Shown here one piece after another: positions 17,101 through 25,921 of a stretch of 64,000 nucleotides of DNA; position 1 is the first letter of the stretch, and each line of letters opens with the position of its first letter. The translations under genes and the position numbers were made by a program. The DNA lies in contig NZ_CP114909.1 in NCBI RefSeq assembly GCF_027497355.1, positions 3,491,001 through 3,555,000 on the forward strand, in the 5' to 3' direction. The DNA is from Micromonospora sp. WMMA1947 (GTDB lineage Bacteria; Actinomycetota; Actinomycetes; Mycobacteriales; Micromonosporaceae). The notes beneath the pieces were generated by a model that saw nothing but the letters and a program-made list of their open reading frames with translations, did no database searches and was not told the DNA's origin.

Positions 17101-17594
17101 CGGGCACTCACCCGCCGATCCGCGTCCAGCTGTTCGAGCGCGTCGAGGATGCCGTCCACACCCGGGTTCACCTCGGGCGGGGACAGGTGACTCCAGGCCA
17201 CCCGGCCGTCCGGGTCGACGACCACCAGTGCCCGGTCCGACTGCCCGCGCGGCGCGTACGCCCCGTACCGGCGCGACACCTCGCCCTTGGGCTCGAAGTC
17301 GGCGAGCAGCGGGAACCGGATGCCCCGGCTCTCCGCGAACGCCCGGTGCGAGTCGACGCTGTCCACCGAGATGCCCAGCAGCACCGCGTCGTACCGCTCC
17401 AGCTCGGGCAGGGCGGCTTGGTACAGGGTCATCTGCTCGCCGCAGACCGGTGACCAGTCCGCCGGGTAGAACGCCAGCACCACGGGACGGCCCCGGAACT
17501 GCCCGGGGCCCGTCTCGCGCCCGTCCGGCGCCGCCGGCAGCGTGAACCGGGGCGCGTCCTGGCCCGGTGTGATCAGCCCGTTCGGATCACTCAT
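17097..17594 (-). CDS. peroxiredoxin (AhpC/TSA family)
   Basis: This 165-residue thiol peroxidase has YPADWSPVCGEQ carrying the peroxidatic Cys (canonical PxxxTxxC region) and VVVDPDGRVAW near the C-terminus. It reduces hydrogen peroxide or organic peroxides. No clear resolving Cys is seen, so it may be a 1-Cys type that uses a partner such as the DsbA-like protein it overlaps. The ATG at 17594 has GGGAGG very close. An in-frame ATG at 17606 would add four residues and is not excluded. Confidence 0.88.
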   Translation of the reverse strand: MSDPNGLITPGQDAPRFTLPAAPDGRETGPGQFRGRPVVLAFYPADWSPVCGEQMTLYQAALPELERYDAVLLGISVDSVDSHRAFAESRGIRFPLLADFEPKGEVSRRYGAYAPRGQSDRALVVVDPDGRVAWSHLSPPEVNPGVDGILDALEQLDADRRVSAR

Positions 17595-17653
17595 GCCTCC
17601 CACCATGGCCCCGGCCCGGGTGAGGCGGGCTCACCCGGGCGGGGTGGTTCCGG

Positions 17654-18328
17654 TCAGCGCACGACGAGGTGGTTGTGCACCTCCCGGATGCCGGGGGCGT
17701 TCCACACCACCCGCTCGATCTCCTCGCGTTCGACGGCCGAGTGGACCTGCCCGTCCAGCAGCACCGTGTCGCCGTGCACCCGCACGTCGACCTCCTCGGC
17801 CTCGGTGGCGCGGTTGCGGGCCAGCGCGTCCACGATCCGCTCGGCCAGGTCACGGCCGTCGGGGTGCACCGCGGGGCGCACGGCGATGCCGTTGCTCACC
17901 CCGCACACGCCGGTGAGGCGCGCGACCGACCGTTCGGCGGCCCGCCGCTGGTACTCCCACTCGACCTCGCCGTGCAGCGTGACCCAGCCGTCGGCCACCG
18001 TCACCTGCAACGCCTCGATCGGCACGAACGCGTCCCACTCCAGCGCCCGTACGGCCGCGACGGCGATCTCCGGATCCTCCCGCCCGGCCGCGGTGTCGAT
18101 CCGGACGGCGAGGTCGTTGGCGACGGCGCGGACCCGGAAGACGCGGTGCGCGGCCCGCTCGGCGGCCCACTTCTTGGCGTAGCTGTCCACCCGGCCGGTG
18201 AGCGTCACCACGCCCTCGGTGACCGTCACCCCGATCTCGTCCGGGCCGACCCGCGGCTCCCAGGTCAGCTCGTCGAGCACGGCGGACTGGATGTCCCGGT
18301 CGGTACGGGTGATCGTGTCGGTGGCCAT
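17654..18328 (-). CDS. protein with three BON domains
   Basis: This 224-residue protein repeats the BON pattern three times: VTVTEGVVTLTGRVDS (about 33-48), VTVADGWVTLHGEVEW (about 110-125) and VRVHGDTVLLDGQVHS (about 180-195), each followed by an Arg/Ala helix and a conserved hydrophobic strand. BON domains bind phospholipid or other hydrophobic surfaces and occur in osmotic-stress proteins. No signal peptide is seen, so it is probably cytoplasmic. The ATG at 18328 has GGGAGG upstream. It lies next to the peroxiredoxin operon on the same strand. Confidence 0.85.
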   Translation of the reverse strand: MATDTITRTDRDIQSAVLDELTWEPRVGPDEIGVTVTEGVVTLTGRVDSYAKKWAAERAAHRVFRVRAVANDLAVRIDTAAGREDPEIAVAAVRALEWDAFVPIEALQVTVADGWVTLHGEVEWEYQRRAAERSVARLTGVCGVSNGIAVRPAVHPDGRDLAERIVDALARNRATEAEEVDVRVHGDTVLLDGQVHSAVEREEIERVVWNAPGIREVHNHLVVR

Positions 18329-18431
18329 CCGGCTCTCCCTCCCGTCGATCGCGGCGCGGGCACGTGTCCCGCACCCGCGATCCTGCGCGCGTCCCGGGTG
18401 AGCGGCCCTCACCCGGCCGGGGTGAGGCAGC

Positions 18432-18470
18432 ACGACGGCCGCCCCCGGGAGTCCCGGGAGCGGCCGTCGT
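18432..18470 (-). terminator. hairpin terminator after the 134-residue membrane protein
   Basis: ACGACGGCCGC (18432-18442) pairs with its complement at 18460-18470, and the inner sequence adds a CCCGGGA/TCCCGGG stem. It lies just past the stop at 18488 and before the BON-protein promoter. Confidence 0.7.
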
Positions 18471-18487
18471 CGGGTCGTACGGGTGGG

Positions 18488-18892
18488 TCAGCCGTCCAGG
18501 CCGGCCGGGGAGTTCGGCCGGTCCACGTCCACGAACTCGATCTCGTCCGCGGCGCGGTCCCGGCTGCCGGCGGCGCGTGCCGCGGTGCCGGCGGCCCAGC
18601 CGATCGCCGCGCCCGCCAGCGCCGCCGCGATCAGCAGCGTCCACGGCAGCGCGGGCCGGCGGCCGGCGAGCGCGTCGAAGGCGAGGGAGGCCCGGCGGCG
18701 TGCCTCCTCGGCGGCGGAGCCGACCAGGTCGGTCGCGTCGTCGGCCAGGCCGGAGGAGCTGCGGCGGGCGGTCCGGGTGGCGTCGCGCACGCTGTCACCG
18801 GCGGAACCGACGGCGGAGAGCAGGTTCTGCCACGCCTGGTCGGCGACCCGCTCGGCCTTGCCCCGGCGGTCCAGCAGGTTGGATCCGAACAT
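18488..18892 (-). CDS. small membrane protein of unknown function
   Basis: The protein has 134 residues. Residues 1-75 are an amphipathic, Ala/Arg/Asp-rich helical region (AERVADQAWQNLLSAVGSAG) resembling membrane-associated stress proteins. One membrane helix follows (WTLLIAAALAGAAIGWAAG), then a short acidic tail (EIEFVDVD). I chose the ATG at 18892 because GAGGAGGT lies seven bases upstream. A longer in-frame start would add 40 unlikely residues. I do not recognise the family. The BON-domain gene downstream on the same strand suggests an envelope-stress context. Confidence 0.7.
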   Translation of the reverse strand: MFGSNLLDRRGKAERVADQAWQNLLSAVGSAGDSVRDATRTARRSSSGLADDATDLVGSAAEEARRRASLAFDALAGRRPALPWTLLIAAALAGAAIGWAAGTAARAAGSRDRAADEIEFVDVDRPNSPAGLDG

Positions 18893-19311
18893 CGTTCTAC
18901 CTCCTCGGGTGCCGAAGGCCGGCGGCCACTTCGGACTCCGGTGTCCATCCGGCGGGTTCACTGTCTCGGGCAGTGCCCCACGGGCGGGCGCGGCAAACCA
19001 GGCGGGCGTCACGGGCAGGCCGGACAGCGAACGGGACGAACACTCGAACGCGCCGGGACCGGTGCCGACGGGACGTGCGTGCGCCCGCTACCCTGGTCGG
19101 CGGATCGGCGGGCCCACCCGGTCGCACGGTTGGCCGCGACCCGCCAAACAGGGGAAACTGGAACCCGGAGGTCCGGATTGGGTACGCCCAGGTGTGCCCA
19201 GTTCGCGAATTGCTCATCCCGGGGGGTGGCGACCGGGCCGTTGGAGGAATACTCTCGGTCGCGGCCCGCGTACTGATGAGGCGCCCGTCATGGGCGAGTG
19301 GAGGTGCTCGC
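18893..19311. other. 419-base divergent intergenic region
   Basis: This lies between two divergent genes, the minus-strand membrane protein and the plus-strand STAS gene. I see no gene or strong hairpin in it. It holds the GAGGAGGT ribosome site of the left gene and the GGAGGTG site of the right gene. An AT-richer stretch GGAGGAATACTCTCG near 19240-19254 may carry a promoter. Confidence 0.5.
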
Positions 19312-19671
19312 GTGAGCCTGTCGATCGTGAAGTCGGTGCGGCCGGGTGGTGTCGTCCAGATCGCGCCCCGTGGGGAGATCGACGTCGACACCGCGTACGA
19401 GGTGCGGGAAGCGATCGCCGAGGTGCTCGCGAAGGGCCGTCCCTCGCGAATCGAGCTGAACATGCGGCTCGTCACGTTCATCGACTCGGTCGGCATCAGC
19501 GCCATGGTCGCGGGCTTCCAGACCTGCGAGGTCAGCGGCGTCAAGCTCGTGGTCACCGAGCCGAGCCGGTTCGTGCACCGGCAGCTCTGGGTGACCGGCC
19601 TGCTCGGCCTGTTCGGCGCGCCCGAGCCGTGGTTCGCCGACGACACCCCCGAGGTGCTGCCCGGCGCCTGA
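19312..19671 (+). CDS. STAS-domain anti-sigma-factor antagonist-like protein
   Basis: This 119-residue single STAS domain has GEIDVDTAYEVREAI in the N-terminal strand/helix and FIDSVGISAMV, whose Ser matches the phosphorylated serine of SpoIIAA-type antagonists (DSxG). These cytoplasmic switch proteins bind anti-sigma kinases. No kinase or sigma gene lies nearby, so the partner is elsewhere. The GTG at 19312 follows GGAGGTG with seven bases spacing. Confidence 0.87.
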   Translation: MSLSIVKSVRPGGVVQIAPRGEIDVDTAYEVREAIAEVLAKGRPSRIELNMRLVTFIDSVGISAMVAGFQTCEVSGVKLVVTEPSRFVHRQLWVTGLLGLFGAPEPWFADDTPEVLPGA

Positions 19672-19772
19672 GCGCCGTTCACACCCCCTGCTGCCAGGGG
19701 ACCTTCTACCCGTTGCCAGTCCGGCGTCGGTACGGGACGATCGTCGCGACGCACGACGGCGAGGGGGCCCGC

Positions 19773-20225
19773 TTGCAGAGCAGCGACAGCTTCAGCTACA
19801 CCGTGCAGGCCCGGTGCACCCGGGCCGAAGCGGTGGCGCTACTGGGTGACCTGAGTCGCCAGGGCGAGCTGCATCCGCTGATCGTCCGGGTCCGGAAGCT
19901 GCCGGCCCGGCCGGGCGCGCTGGCCAGCTACGCGATCACCGACCGGCTGCAACTCGGCCCGATGCACTTCCCGGTCACGTACCAGGCGGACGTGCTGATC
20001 GCCGGCGAGGACGAGGTCGTCACCGTGGCGCGTCAGCAACCCGCGACGACGGTCCGCAACCACACCCGCCTGCGCGACGAGCCGGACGGCACGGTACGCA
20101 TCGACGTGGAGATCACGCTCACCGCACCGGCACCGCTGTTCGGGTACGCGTTCCGCCAGGCCCGGGCGGCTCACCTGGGCCTGGCGGCGCGTCTCGGGGC
20201 GACCCTGGAGGGGCGGCCGGCCTGA
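19773..20225 (+). CDS. SRPBCC family protein
   Basis: This 150-residue protein opens with FSYTVQARCTRAEAVALLGD, continues with alternating strands (SYAITDRLQLGPMHFPVTYQADV) and ends in a long helix (FGYAFRQARAAHLGLAARLG). This is the strand-helix order of the START/SRPBCC hydrophobic-ligand fold. I chose the TTG at 19773 because GAGGGG lies six bases upstream and no ATG or GTG is in frame nearby. Ligand and role are unknown. The end overlaps a terminator stem. Confidence 0.65.
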   Translation: MQSSDSFSYTVQARCTRAEAVALLGDLSRQGELHPLIVRVRKLPARPGALASYAITDRLQLGPMHFPVTYQADVLIAGEDEVVTVARQQPATTVRNHTRLRDEPDGTVRIDVEITLTAPAPLFGYAFRQARAAHLGLAARLGATLEGRPA

Positions 20226-20238
20226 TCCGGCCGCCCCT
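20209..20238. terminator. bidirectional hairpin terminator
   Basis: AGGGGCGGCCGG (20209-20220) is perfectly complementary to 20227-20238 with a six-base loop containing the SRPBCC stop codon. It lies between two convergent genes and can serve both. Confidence 0.75.
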
Positions 20239-20249
20239 TCCGGGCGCGC

Positions 20250-21329
20250 TCAGTACACCGACAGGTGCACGTGGTTGGTGTGGTCGCTGGACGGGTCGCC
20301 GTTGCCGCCGCTGTACGACTTCCACCCGCTGCTGGGCAGCCAGATCTGCTTGAACCAGATCACGTAGAGCACGGCGAGCGGGTCGGCGTTGCGCACGAAG
20401 TACGCGGCGAGGTTGTTGCCGTACGTCCGGTCACCGCCGCTGGCCACGCCGCCGAAGCCGTTCTTCTGCGCGGCGAAGTCGCAGGCCCGCCCCTTCGGGT
20501 GCTCACCCGAGCCGCTGGGCCGGTGGCACGAGACGTACCGGGTGAAGCCCGCCGCCTTTGCCTGTTGCAGCGCGTGCAGTGTGCGCGGGGTGATGCAACC
20601 GTTCGCCGGGGTCGGGTCGTTGACGCTGCACGACTCCGACGGCCAGGAGCCGTCCGAGTTGCGCGGCGCCGGCTTCGCGTTCTTGTTGGAGGTGCCCTGG
20701 ACGCTGCCGCCGCCGCTGGTGCTGCTGCGCGAGGCGCGGTCGTTGGCGACCTCCAGGGCGCGCTCGGCCTGCTCCTTGCGCTTGCCCATCACCGCGACCT
20801 GCTTGCGCTGCTCGCGGATCTCCCCGTCGAGCTGGGCACGGGTGCGGGTGGCCTCGTCCCGGGTGGTGATCAGGTCGCGCAGCGTACGGTCCTCGTGCGC
20901 GGCGACCTGCTCCAGCGCTGCGGCCCGGTCCATGAAGCCCTCCGGGCTGCTGCTGCCGAGCAGCGCCCCGGCGGTGCCCAGGCGGCCGTTGCGGTACGCC
21001 ACCGCGGCGATCTCGCCGACCTTGGCGTCGCGGACGGCCAGCTCGGCGCCGACGGTCTTGAGCTGGTCGTTCAGTTGCTTCTGGCGGGTCACCGACCGGT
21101 TCAGCGCGGCTTTCGCCTCCAGCCAGCCCTTGCTGGCCGCGTCGAGCTGGGCGCGCAGTTCCGGCGTGCCGCCCTCGTCGTCGCCGCCGGGTGCGGCGGC
21201 GAGCAGGCCGGTCGCCGGCGCCGCGGAGGCGGGGGAGACCGGAACGGTCGCGACGCCGAGGGCCAGCGTCGCGACGAGCAGGGCCGCCAACCGGGCGGCC
21301 GTCCGTCGTACAGGTGCCACTGGGGGCAT
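20250..21329 (-). CDS. secreted coiled-coil protein with a putative peptidoglycan-hydrolase-like C-terminal domain
   Basis: The 359-residue protein has a signal peptide (residues 1-40), a long coiled coil (about 55-210, heptad-rich, RipC/EnvC-like), a short Ser/Gly linker and a C-terminal domain (about 235-359). The latter holds SCHRPSGSGEHPKGRACDF and SSDHTNHVHLSVY, with His/Asp residues that look like metal ligands (SGEHPKGRACDF, HTNHVH). This resembles the ARB_07466-like C-terminal domain found in actinobacterial cell-wall proteins. Direct catalysis is not proven. The c-di-AMP riboswitch in its leader supports a role in cell-wall remodelling. Confidence 0.8.
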   Translation of the reverse strand: MPPVAPVRRTAARLAALLVATLALGVATVPVSPASAAPATGLLAAAPGGDDEGGTPELRAQLDAASKGWLEAKAALNRSVTRQKQLNDQLKTVGAELAVRDAKVGEIAAVAYRNGRLGTAGALLGSSSPEGFMDRAAALEQVAAHEDRTLRDLITTRDEATRTRAQLDGEIREQRKQVAVMGKRKEQAERALEVANDRASRSSTSGGGSVQGTSNKNAKPAPRNSDGSWPSESCSVNDPTPANGCITPRTLHALQQAKAAGFTRYVSCHRPSGSGEHPKGRACDFAAQKNGFGGVASGGDRTYGNNLAAYFVRNADPLAVLYVIWFKQIWLPSSGWKSYSGGNGDPSSDHTNHVHLSVY

Positions 21330-21336
21330 TCACACG

Positions 21337-21505
21337 TCCTTCCGTCAACGCCGACCGGGTTAGCTGACGGGTTCGGGACGGAAGATCCCTACCGCTGACG
21401 CGGATGCACCCCACGTACGTGGTTCCCCGGCTCGCCCCTGCGGACGATTAGGCGACGGCCGCCCCACCGGGGCCGGTGGCGCCCGCGGGTGCGGCCGCGA
21501 CCGAG
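21337..21505 (-). promoter_or_regulatory. c-di-AMP (ydaO/yuaA) riboswitch
   Basis: Read on the minus strand, the leader holds the conserved blocks of the ydaO class: GGTCGCGG near the 5' end, GAGCCGGGGAACC, GGGGTGCATCCGCG, CGGTAGGG, then CCCGAACCCGTCAGCTAACC, and GGCGTTGACGGAAGGA just before the start codon. These match actinobacterial leaders upstream of rpf and NlpC/P60 genes. The class binds cyclic di-AMP and usually switches expression off when it is bound. The boundaries are approximate. Confidence 0.88.
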
Positions 21506-21607
21506 ACTACCGGCGCTGCCCGGGCACGGCTCCGTCGAGCAATGCCACTAGGCGGGGCAAAACCGGCATAAGACTACAGCAGTCACAGTGATTTAAGTCT
21601 GTCCTAA

Positions 21608-22522
21608 TCACCACTCGGTCTTTCCGCACACTCCGGCTGACGCTCCGGGCTCGACCTGCAACGTGGCGTGATCGATGGAGAAGTCCTCGTGCAGGGCGGC
21701 CCGGGCGGCGGCCAGCACCCCGGCCGGGTCCACGCCCGGGTCGGTGGTCAGGTGCGCCGAGGCCACCTCCATGCCCGAGGTGAGCGTCCAGACGTGCAGG
21801 TCGTGCACCTCGGCCACACCCGGCACGGCGGCCAGCCGGTCGTGCACGGCGGTGACCTGGAGGTGTTCCGGCGCGGCCTGCACCAGGATGCGGACCGCGG
21901 CCCGGCCGAGCCGCCAGGTGCGCGGCAGGATGAACACGCCGATGCCGACGGCGACGAGCGGGTCGGCCCACCACCAGTCGGTGACCGTGATGATCAACGC
22001 GGCGGCGATCACGCCGAGCGAGCCGAGCAGGTCGCCGAGCACCTCCAGGTACGCCCCGCGCAGGTTGATGCTCTCCTTCGACCCGGCGCGCAGCAGTGCG
22101 AACGCGACGATGTTGGCGAGCAGGCCGAGCACCGCCACCACGAGCATCGGGCCGGCCAGCACCTCCGGCGGCTCGCCGAACCGGCGTACCGCCTCGATGA
22201 GGACGTAGACCGCGACGGCGCCGAGCAGTACGGCGTTGGCGAGGGCGGCGAGCACCTCCAGCCGGTAGAGCCCGAACGTGCGCTGCGGGTCGGTGCCGGC
22301 GCGGCGGGTGGCGGAGATCGCGGCGAGCGCCATGCCGATGCCGAGGACGTCGGTGAACATGTGCCCGGCGTCGGAGAGCAGCGCGAGCGATCCGGTCGTG
22401 AAGGCGGCCACCGCCTCGACCACCATGAGGGCGGCGAGCAGCGCGAAGGCGGCCCAGAGGCGGCCCCGGTGGCGGTGTGCCGCGTTGGCCACCGCGCCGC
22501 TGTGGTCATGACCTGCGCCCAC
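21608..22522 (-). CDS. cation diffusion facilitator (zinc/cobalt/cadmium efflux)
   Basis: The 304-residue protein has a His-rich N-terminus (GAGHDHSGAVANAAHRHRG), six membrane helices and the metal site SDAGHMFTDVLG in helix 2 with AYLEVLGDLLGS in helix 5. The cytoplasmic C-terminal domain has VAEVHDLHVWTLTSG. It exports divalent metals in exchange for protons. The usual HxxxD pair in helix 5 appears here as ExxxD (EVLGD), which may change metal preference. It is transcribed away from the helicase gene, beginning about 40 bases from a TATG-rich inverted repeat. Confidence 0.9.
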   Translation of the reverse strand: MGAGHDHSGAVANAAHRHRGRLWAAFALLAALMVVEAVAAFTTGSLALLSDAGHMFTDVLGIGMALAAISATRRAGTDPQRTFGLYRLEVLAALANAVLLGAVAVYVLIEAVRRFGEPPEVLAGPMLVVAVLGLLANIVAFALLRAGSKESINLRGAYLEVLGDLLGSLGVIAAALIITVTDWWWADPLVAVGIGVFILPRTWRLGRAAVRILVQAAPEHLQVTAVHDRLAAVPGVAEVHDLHVWTLTSGMEVASAHLTTDPGVDPAGVLAAARAALHEDFSIDHATLQVEPGASAGVCGKTEW

Positions 22523-22564
22523 GCCAACACCTTCCCTGCCCCGTACCGGCCAGGCTCAATGTAT

Positions 22565-22592
22565 GTTCACATCGCTATGTATGCAAGTGAAC
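22565..22592. promoter_or_regulatory. candidate operator upstream of the CDF gene
   Basis: GTTCAC (22565-22570) and GTGAAC (22587-22592) form an inverted repeat. ATGTATG is repeated nearby (22559-22565 and again at 22577-22583), in an unusually AT-rich patch 40 bases upstream of the metal exporter. Short inverted repeats of this kind are typical of ArsR/SmtB or similar metal sensors. The identity of the binder is inference. Confidence 0.4.
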
Positions 22593-22616
22593 TGTGGGTG
22601 GCGCCGACGCGGCCAC

Positions 22617-24734
22617 TCACCCCACCGGATCGAGCGTGGTGAGGCGCTGGGTGGCGCGGGACAGCGCGACGTAGAGCGTGCGTACGCCCGAGCCCGGGTC
22701 GGCCCGGATCTCGCTCGGCGCCACCAGCACCACGCCGTCGTACTCCATGCCCTTGGCCTGGAGGCTGGTCACCACCTGGAGGCGGCCCGTGCCGAGCGCG
22801 CCCAGCCAGCCGGCCACCTCGTCCCGGCGGGGCACCGGCGTGATCACACCGACGGTGCCCTCCACCTGCGCGAGCAGCGCCTCGGCCGCCTCGACCGTGG
22901 CCGCCGGCAGGTCGGCGGCGGGCACCGTACGCTCCACCGGCGGCACGCCCGTGGACCGCACCGCGTCGGGCAGCGGCAGATCCGGGTAAAGGCGGCGGAT
23001 CTCCGCCGCCGCCACCGCGAAGATCTCCGCCGAGTTGCGGTAGTTGGTGGTCAACTCGTAGCGGTGCCGCTTGCGCCGCCCCAGCGCCTGGTCGCGGGCA
23101 CGGTCCAGCTCCTGCGGATCGCCCGTCCAGGCCGTCTGCGCCGGGTCACCGACCACCGTCCAGGACGCCAGCCGGCCGCGCCGGCCGATCATCCGCCACT
23201 GCATCGGCGAGACGTCCTGCGACTCGTCGACCACCACGTGCGCGTAGTCGCGGTAGTCGGCCGGACGCTCCCGCGCCGCCGCGCGGGCGGCACGCTGCCG
23301 GTCGGCGTACGTGCTCAGCTCGCGCACGCCACCGGCGAGCTGGTACGGATCGCGCTTGGGCCGGGCCCGCTGCACCGGCTTGCCGAGCAGCGCGTCCAGC
23401 TCGTCCAGCAGCGCGATGTCGGCCACCGTCAGCCCCTCGGTGCCGAGGCTCCGGTACGCGTCGGCGAGCAGCCGGATCTCCGCCGAGGAGAGGACGCCCC
23501 CGGCGTAGCGGCGCAGCCGGTCCGGGCGTGCCAGCCAGTCCAGCACGTGCCGTGGGTGCAGCCGGGGCCACCACGCCTTGAGGAACTCCCGGAACTCCGG
23601 CCGCTCGATGATCTCGTCCTCGAACGCGGGCTGCTCCGGCAGCCGGCCCACCCGCAGCGTGCGGGCCTGGGCGTAGAGCGCGGCCAGGACGGCGTCGAAC
23701 GCCGCCCGGCGTACCTCGTTGCGGCGCGCCCCACGGGCGAGCGTCCGGTCCCGGATCGCGTCCAGCGCGGGGCGTTCCAGGCGCAGCAGCTCACCCCGGT
23801 ACAGCAGGCGCAACTCGGCCGGGGAGTCCGGCACCGCGTCGCGGACCGCGCGTTCCAGCACCCGGCGCATCCGCAGCGATCCCTTCACCGCCGCCACGTC
23901 CGGCGGGTCGGTGCGGGACGCGGACAGGCCGGGGAACAGCGAGCCGAGCGAGCGCAGCGTGGCGGTCTCCTCGCCGAGCGAGGGCAGCACCGAGGCGATG
24001 TACTCGACGAACACGCCGGACGGGCCGACCACCAGGATGCCGCCGCCGGCGTACCGGGCCCGGTCGGAGTAGAGCAGGTACGCGGCCCGGTGCAGCGCCA
24101 CCGCCGTCTTGCCGGTGCCCGGGCCGCCGGAGACGATCGTGACGCCGTTGCCGGGGGAGCGGATCGCCTCGTCCTGCTCGCGCTGGATGGTGGCGACGAT
24201 GTCCCGCATGCCACGGCCGGTGGCCCGGGACAGCGTGGCCAGCAGCGCCCCGTCACCGACCACCGCCATGTCCGGCGGCGCGGCCTCCGGGTCCAGCAGG
24301 TCGTCCTCGATCCGGGTGACCTTCTCCGAGGCGGACTGGATCGTGCGCCGGCGCACCACGCCGCGCGGCTCGGCGGGCGTCGCCTGGTAGAACGCGGCGG
24401 CGGCGGGCGCCCGCCAGTCCACCACCAGCGTCTCCGCGTCCACGCCCCGCACACCGAGGCGGCCGACGTGCAGCACCTGACCGGTCCGCAGGTCCAGCCG
24501 GCCGAACACCAGGCCCTCGTGCTCGGCGTCCAGCACGTGCCGGCGCTGGGCGGCGTGGAAGACCATCGCGTCCCGCTCGACCAGCGCGCCGAAGTTCCCG
24601 ACCCGGGCCAGCCGGTAGCCCTCCCGCTCGGCGTCGGCCGCGGACCGGCGCAGTTCGGCCAGCCGGGCGTACACCCGGTCGAGGTGACGCTGCTCGGCGG
24701 CGATCTCCCGGTCCAGCGTGGTCTGGTCGGTCAA
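22617..24734 (-). CDS. HelD/HelR-like UvrD-type ATPase, RNA polymerase-associated
   Basis: The protein has 705 residues from a TTG at 24734 (AGGAG eight bases upstream). An antiparallel N-terminal coiled coil ([20 protein letters not shown]) precedes SF1 helicase motifs: Walker [28 protein letters not shown] (Walker B), [35 protein letters not shown] and [11 protein letters not shown]. This is the HelD layout rather than a DNA-repair helicase. The actinobacterial HelR clade releases stalled RNA polymerase and displaces rifamycins. Assignment to that clade is inferred from length and coiled coil. A longer frame reaches 24821 but has no ribosome site. Confidence 0.85.
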   Translation of the reverse strand: MTDQTTLDREIAAEQRHLDRVYARLAELRRSAADAEREGYRLARVGNFGALVERDAMVFHAAQRRHVLDAEHEGLVFGRLDLRTGQVLHVGRLGVRGVDAETLVVDWRAPAAAAFYQATPAEPRGVVRRRTIQSASEKVTRIEDDLLDPEAAPPDMAVVGDGALLATLSRATGRGMRDIVATIQREQDEAIRSPGNGVTIVSGGPGTGKTAVALHRAAYLLYSDRARYAGGGILVVGPSGVFVEYIASVLPSLGEETATLRSLGSLFPGLSASRTDPPDVAAVKGSLRMRRVLERAVRDAVPDSPAELRLLYRGELLRLERPALDAIRDRTLARGARRNEVRRAAFDAVLAALYAQARTLRVGRLPEQPAFEDEIIERPEFREFLKAWWPRLHPRHVLDWLARPDRLRRYAGGVLSSAEIRLLADAYRSLGTEGLTVADIALLDELDALLGKPVQRARPKRDPYQLAGGVRELSTYADRQRAARAAARERPADYRDYAHVVVDESQDVSPMQWRMIGRRGRLASWTVVGDPAQTAWTGDPQELDRARDQALGRRKRHRYELTTNYRNSAEIFAVAAAEIRRLYPDLPLPDAVRSTGVPPVERTVPAADLPAATVEAAEALLAQVEGTVGVITPVPRRDEVAGWLGALGTGRLQVVTSLQAKGMEYDGVVLVAPSEIRADPGSGVRTLYVALSRATQRLTTLDPVG

Positions 24735-24805
24735 CGCGGATGCTCCTGTGTTCGGAGGGCACGGCGGGCTGAATGAGGGTACGGGCCGCCGGCAACCGGC
24801 ACATC

Positions 24806-24839
24806 GGGGCATGCCGCGCACGTGGCGTACGTCTGCCCC
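24806..24839. promoter_or_regulatory. inverted repeat upstream of the HelR-like gene
   Basis: GGGGCA (24806-24811) and TGCCCC (24834-24839) bracket a GC-rich palindromic stretch, 72 bases upstream of the helicase start. helR genes of other actinomycetes carry a rifamycin-associated element with inverted GGGGC/GCCCC ends. The spacing differs from what I remember, so this is only a candidate. Confidence 0.25.
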
Positions 24840-24858
24840 GCTCGCGGGCGGGAGACGC

Positions 24859-25773
24859 TCAGAGGCGGGTCGCCGGGCGGTCGGCCAGCACCCGGTCCAG
24901 CACGCCGGCGAGGGCCGCGTTCACCTCGTCGGGGCGCTCCATCATCAGCATGTGCCCGGCACCCGGGCAGACGGTCAGCTCCGTGGTGGGCAGCGCCGCC
25001 GCGATGGACTCGGCGCACGGCGGCGGGGTGAGCCGGTCCCGGTCCCCGACCAGCGCGGCGGCCGGCAGCACGCCGAGCGCGGCCAGCGTCTCCAGCCGGT
25101 GCTGGGCGCCGATCGAGGCGCGGAAACCACCGATCGAGCGCAGCGTGGCCCGGGCCACCGCCGAGGTGACCAGCCGGATGTCCGCCGGGTCGCAGCGGTC
25201 GCCGAACAGCATCCAGCGGATGCTCGGGCGCAGGGCGCGCAGCAGCGCGTGCGGGGGCCGCCAGCCGCCGCAGCGGGCCAGCACCCCGGCGCCGGTGGTC
25301 TCGGCCAGGCGGATCAGCCGGGTGATCCGAGGGGAGAGGCCGTACGCGGTGTGGGTGTGCCCCTCGGCGGTGGTGGAGACGAAGACCAGCCCGGCGGTCC
25401 GGGCGGCGAACCGGTCGGGGTGGCGGTGGGCGTACTCCATCACGGTCATGCCGCCCATCGAGTGCCCGACCAGGACGACCGGCCCGGACGGGACGATCTC
25501 GTCGACCACCGCCGCCAGGTCGTCACCGAGCTGGGCGAGGGTGGCGTCGCGCAGCGCCAGGCAGCTCGACCGGCCGTGGCCGCGCGCGTCGTAGGTGACC
25601 ACCCGGACCCGGCCGCCGAAGCGTTCCCGCAGCTCGGCGACCTGGCGGTGCCAGCTGCGCCCGTCCAGCGTCCAGCCGTGCAGCAGGACCGCGGTGACCT
25701 CGGCGTCGACCGGCCCGGTGACGGTGACGTGCAGGCGTACGTCGTCGGGGAGCCGCAGTTCCAGGTCCGGCAT
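24859..25773 (-). CDS. alpha/beta-fold hydrolase
   Basis: This 304-residue hydrolase has [12 protein letters not shown] (oxyanion region), [13 protein letters not shown] (acid region) and [13 protein letters not shown] with the nucleophile Ser (GHSMGG), and a conserved His near the C-terminus ([11 protein letters not shown]). No signal peptide is seen, so it is cytoplasmic. Family members include esterases, haloperoxidases and lactonases. The substrate is unknown. It is transcribed toward the HelR-like gene with a 124-base gap. Confidence 0.87.
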   Translation of the reverse strand: MPDLELRLPDDVRLHVTVTGPVDAEVTAVLLHGWTLDGRSWHRQVAELRERFGGRVRVVTYDARGHGRSSCLALRDATLAQLGDDLAAVVDEIVPSGPVVLVGHSMGGMTVMEYAHRHPDRFAARTAGLVFVSTTAEGHTHTAYGLSPRITRLIRLAETTGAGVLARCGGWRPPHALLRALRPSIRWMLFGDRCDPADIRLVTSAVARATLRSIGGFRASIGAQHRLETLAALGVLPAAALVGDRDRLTPPPCAESIAAALPTTELTVCPGAGHMLMMERPDEVNAALAGVLDRVLADRPATRL

Positions 25774-25921
25774 CGTCCACCTCCCGGGCCCACCGGTGTG
25801 TGTCCACCGGATGACCCGGCGGTGACACCGGCGTTACCCGCCATGAGACCACGGCAACCGGCCCGGAGAGAAGATTCCCGTCCGGGCCCGCGGCGTCGGA
25901 TCGGTGACCAGGCTGGGAGGC

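Noticed and set aside
24806..24839. A confirmed rifamycin-associated element upstream of the HelR-like gene
   Set aside because: Only the outer GGGGC/GCCCC arms fit and the spacing does not match what I recall, so it is kept only as a candidate.
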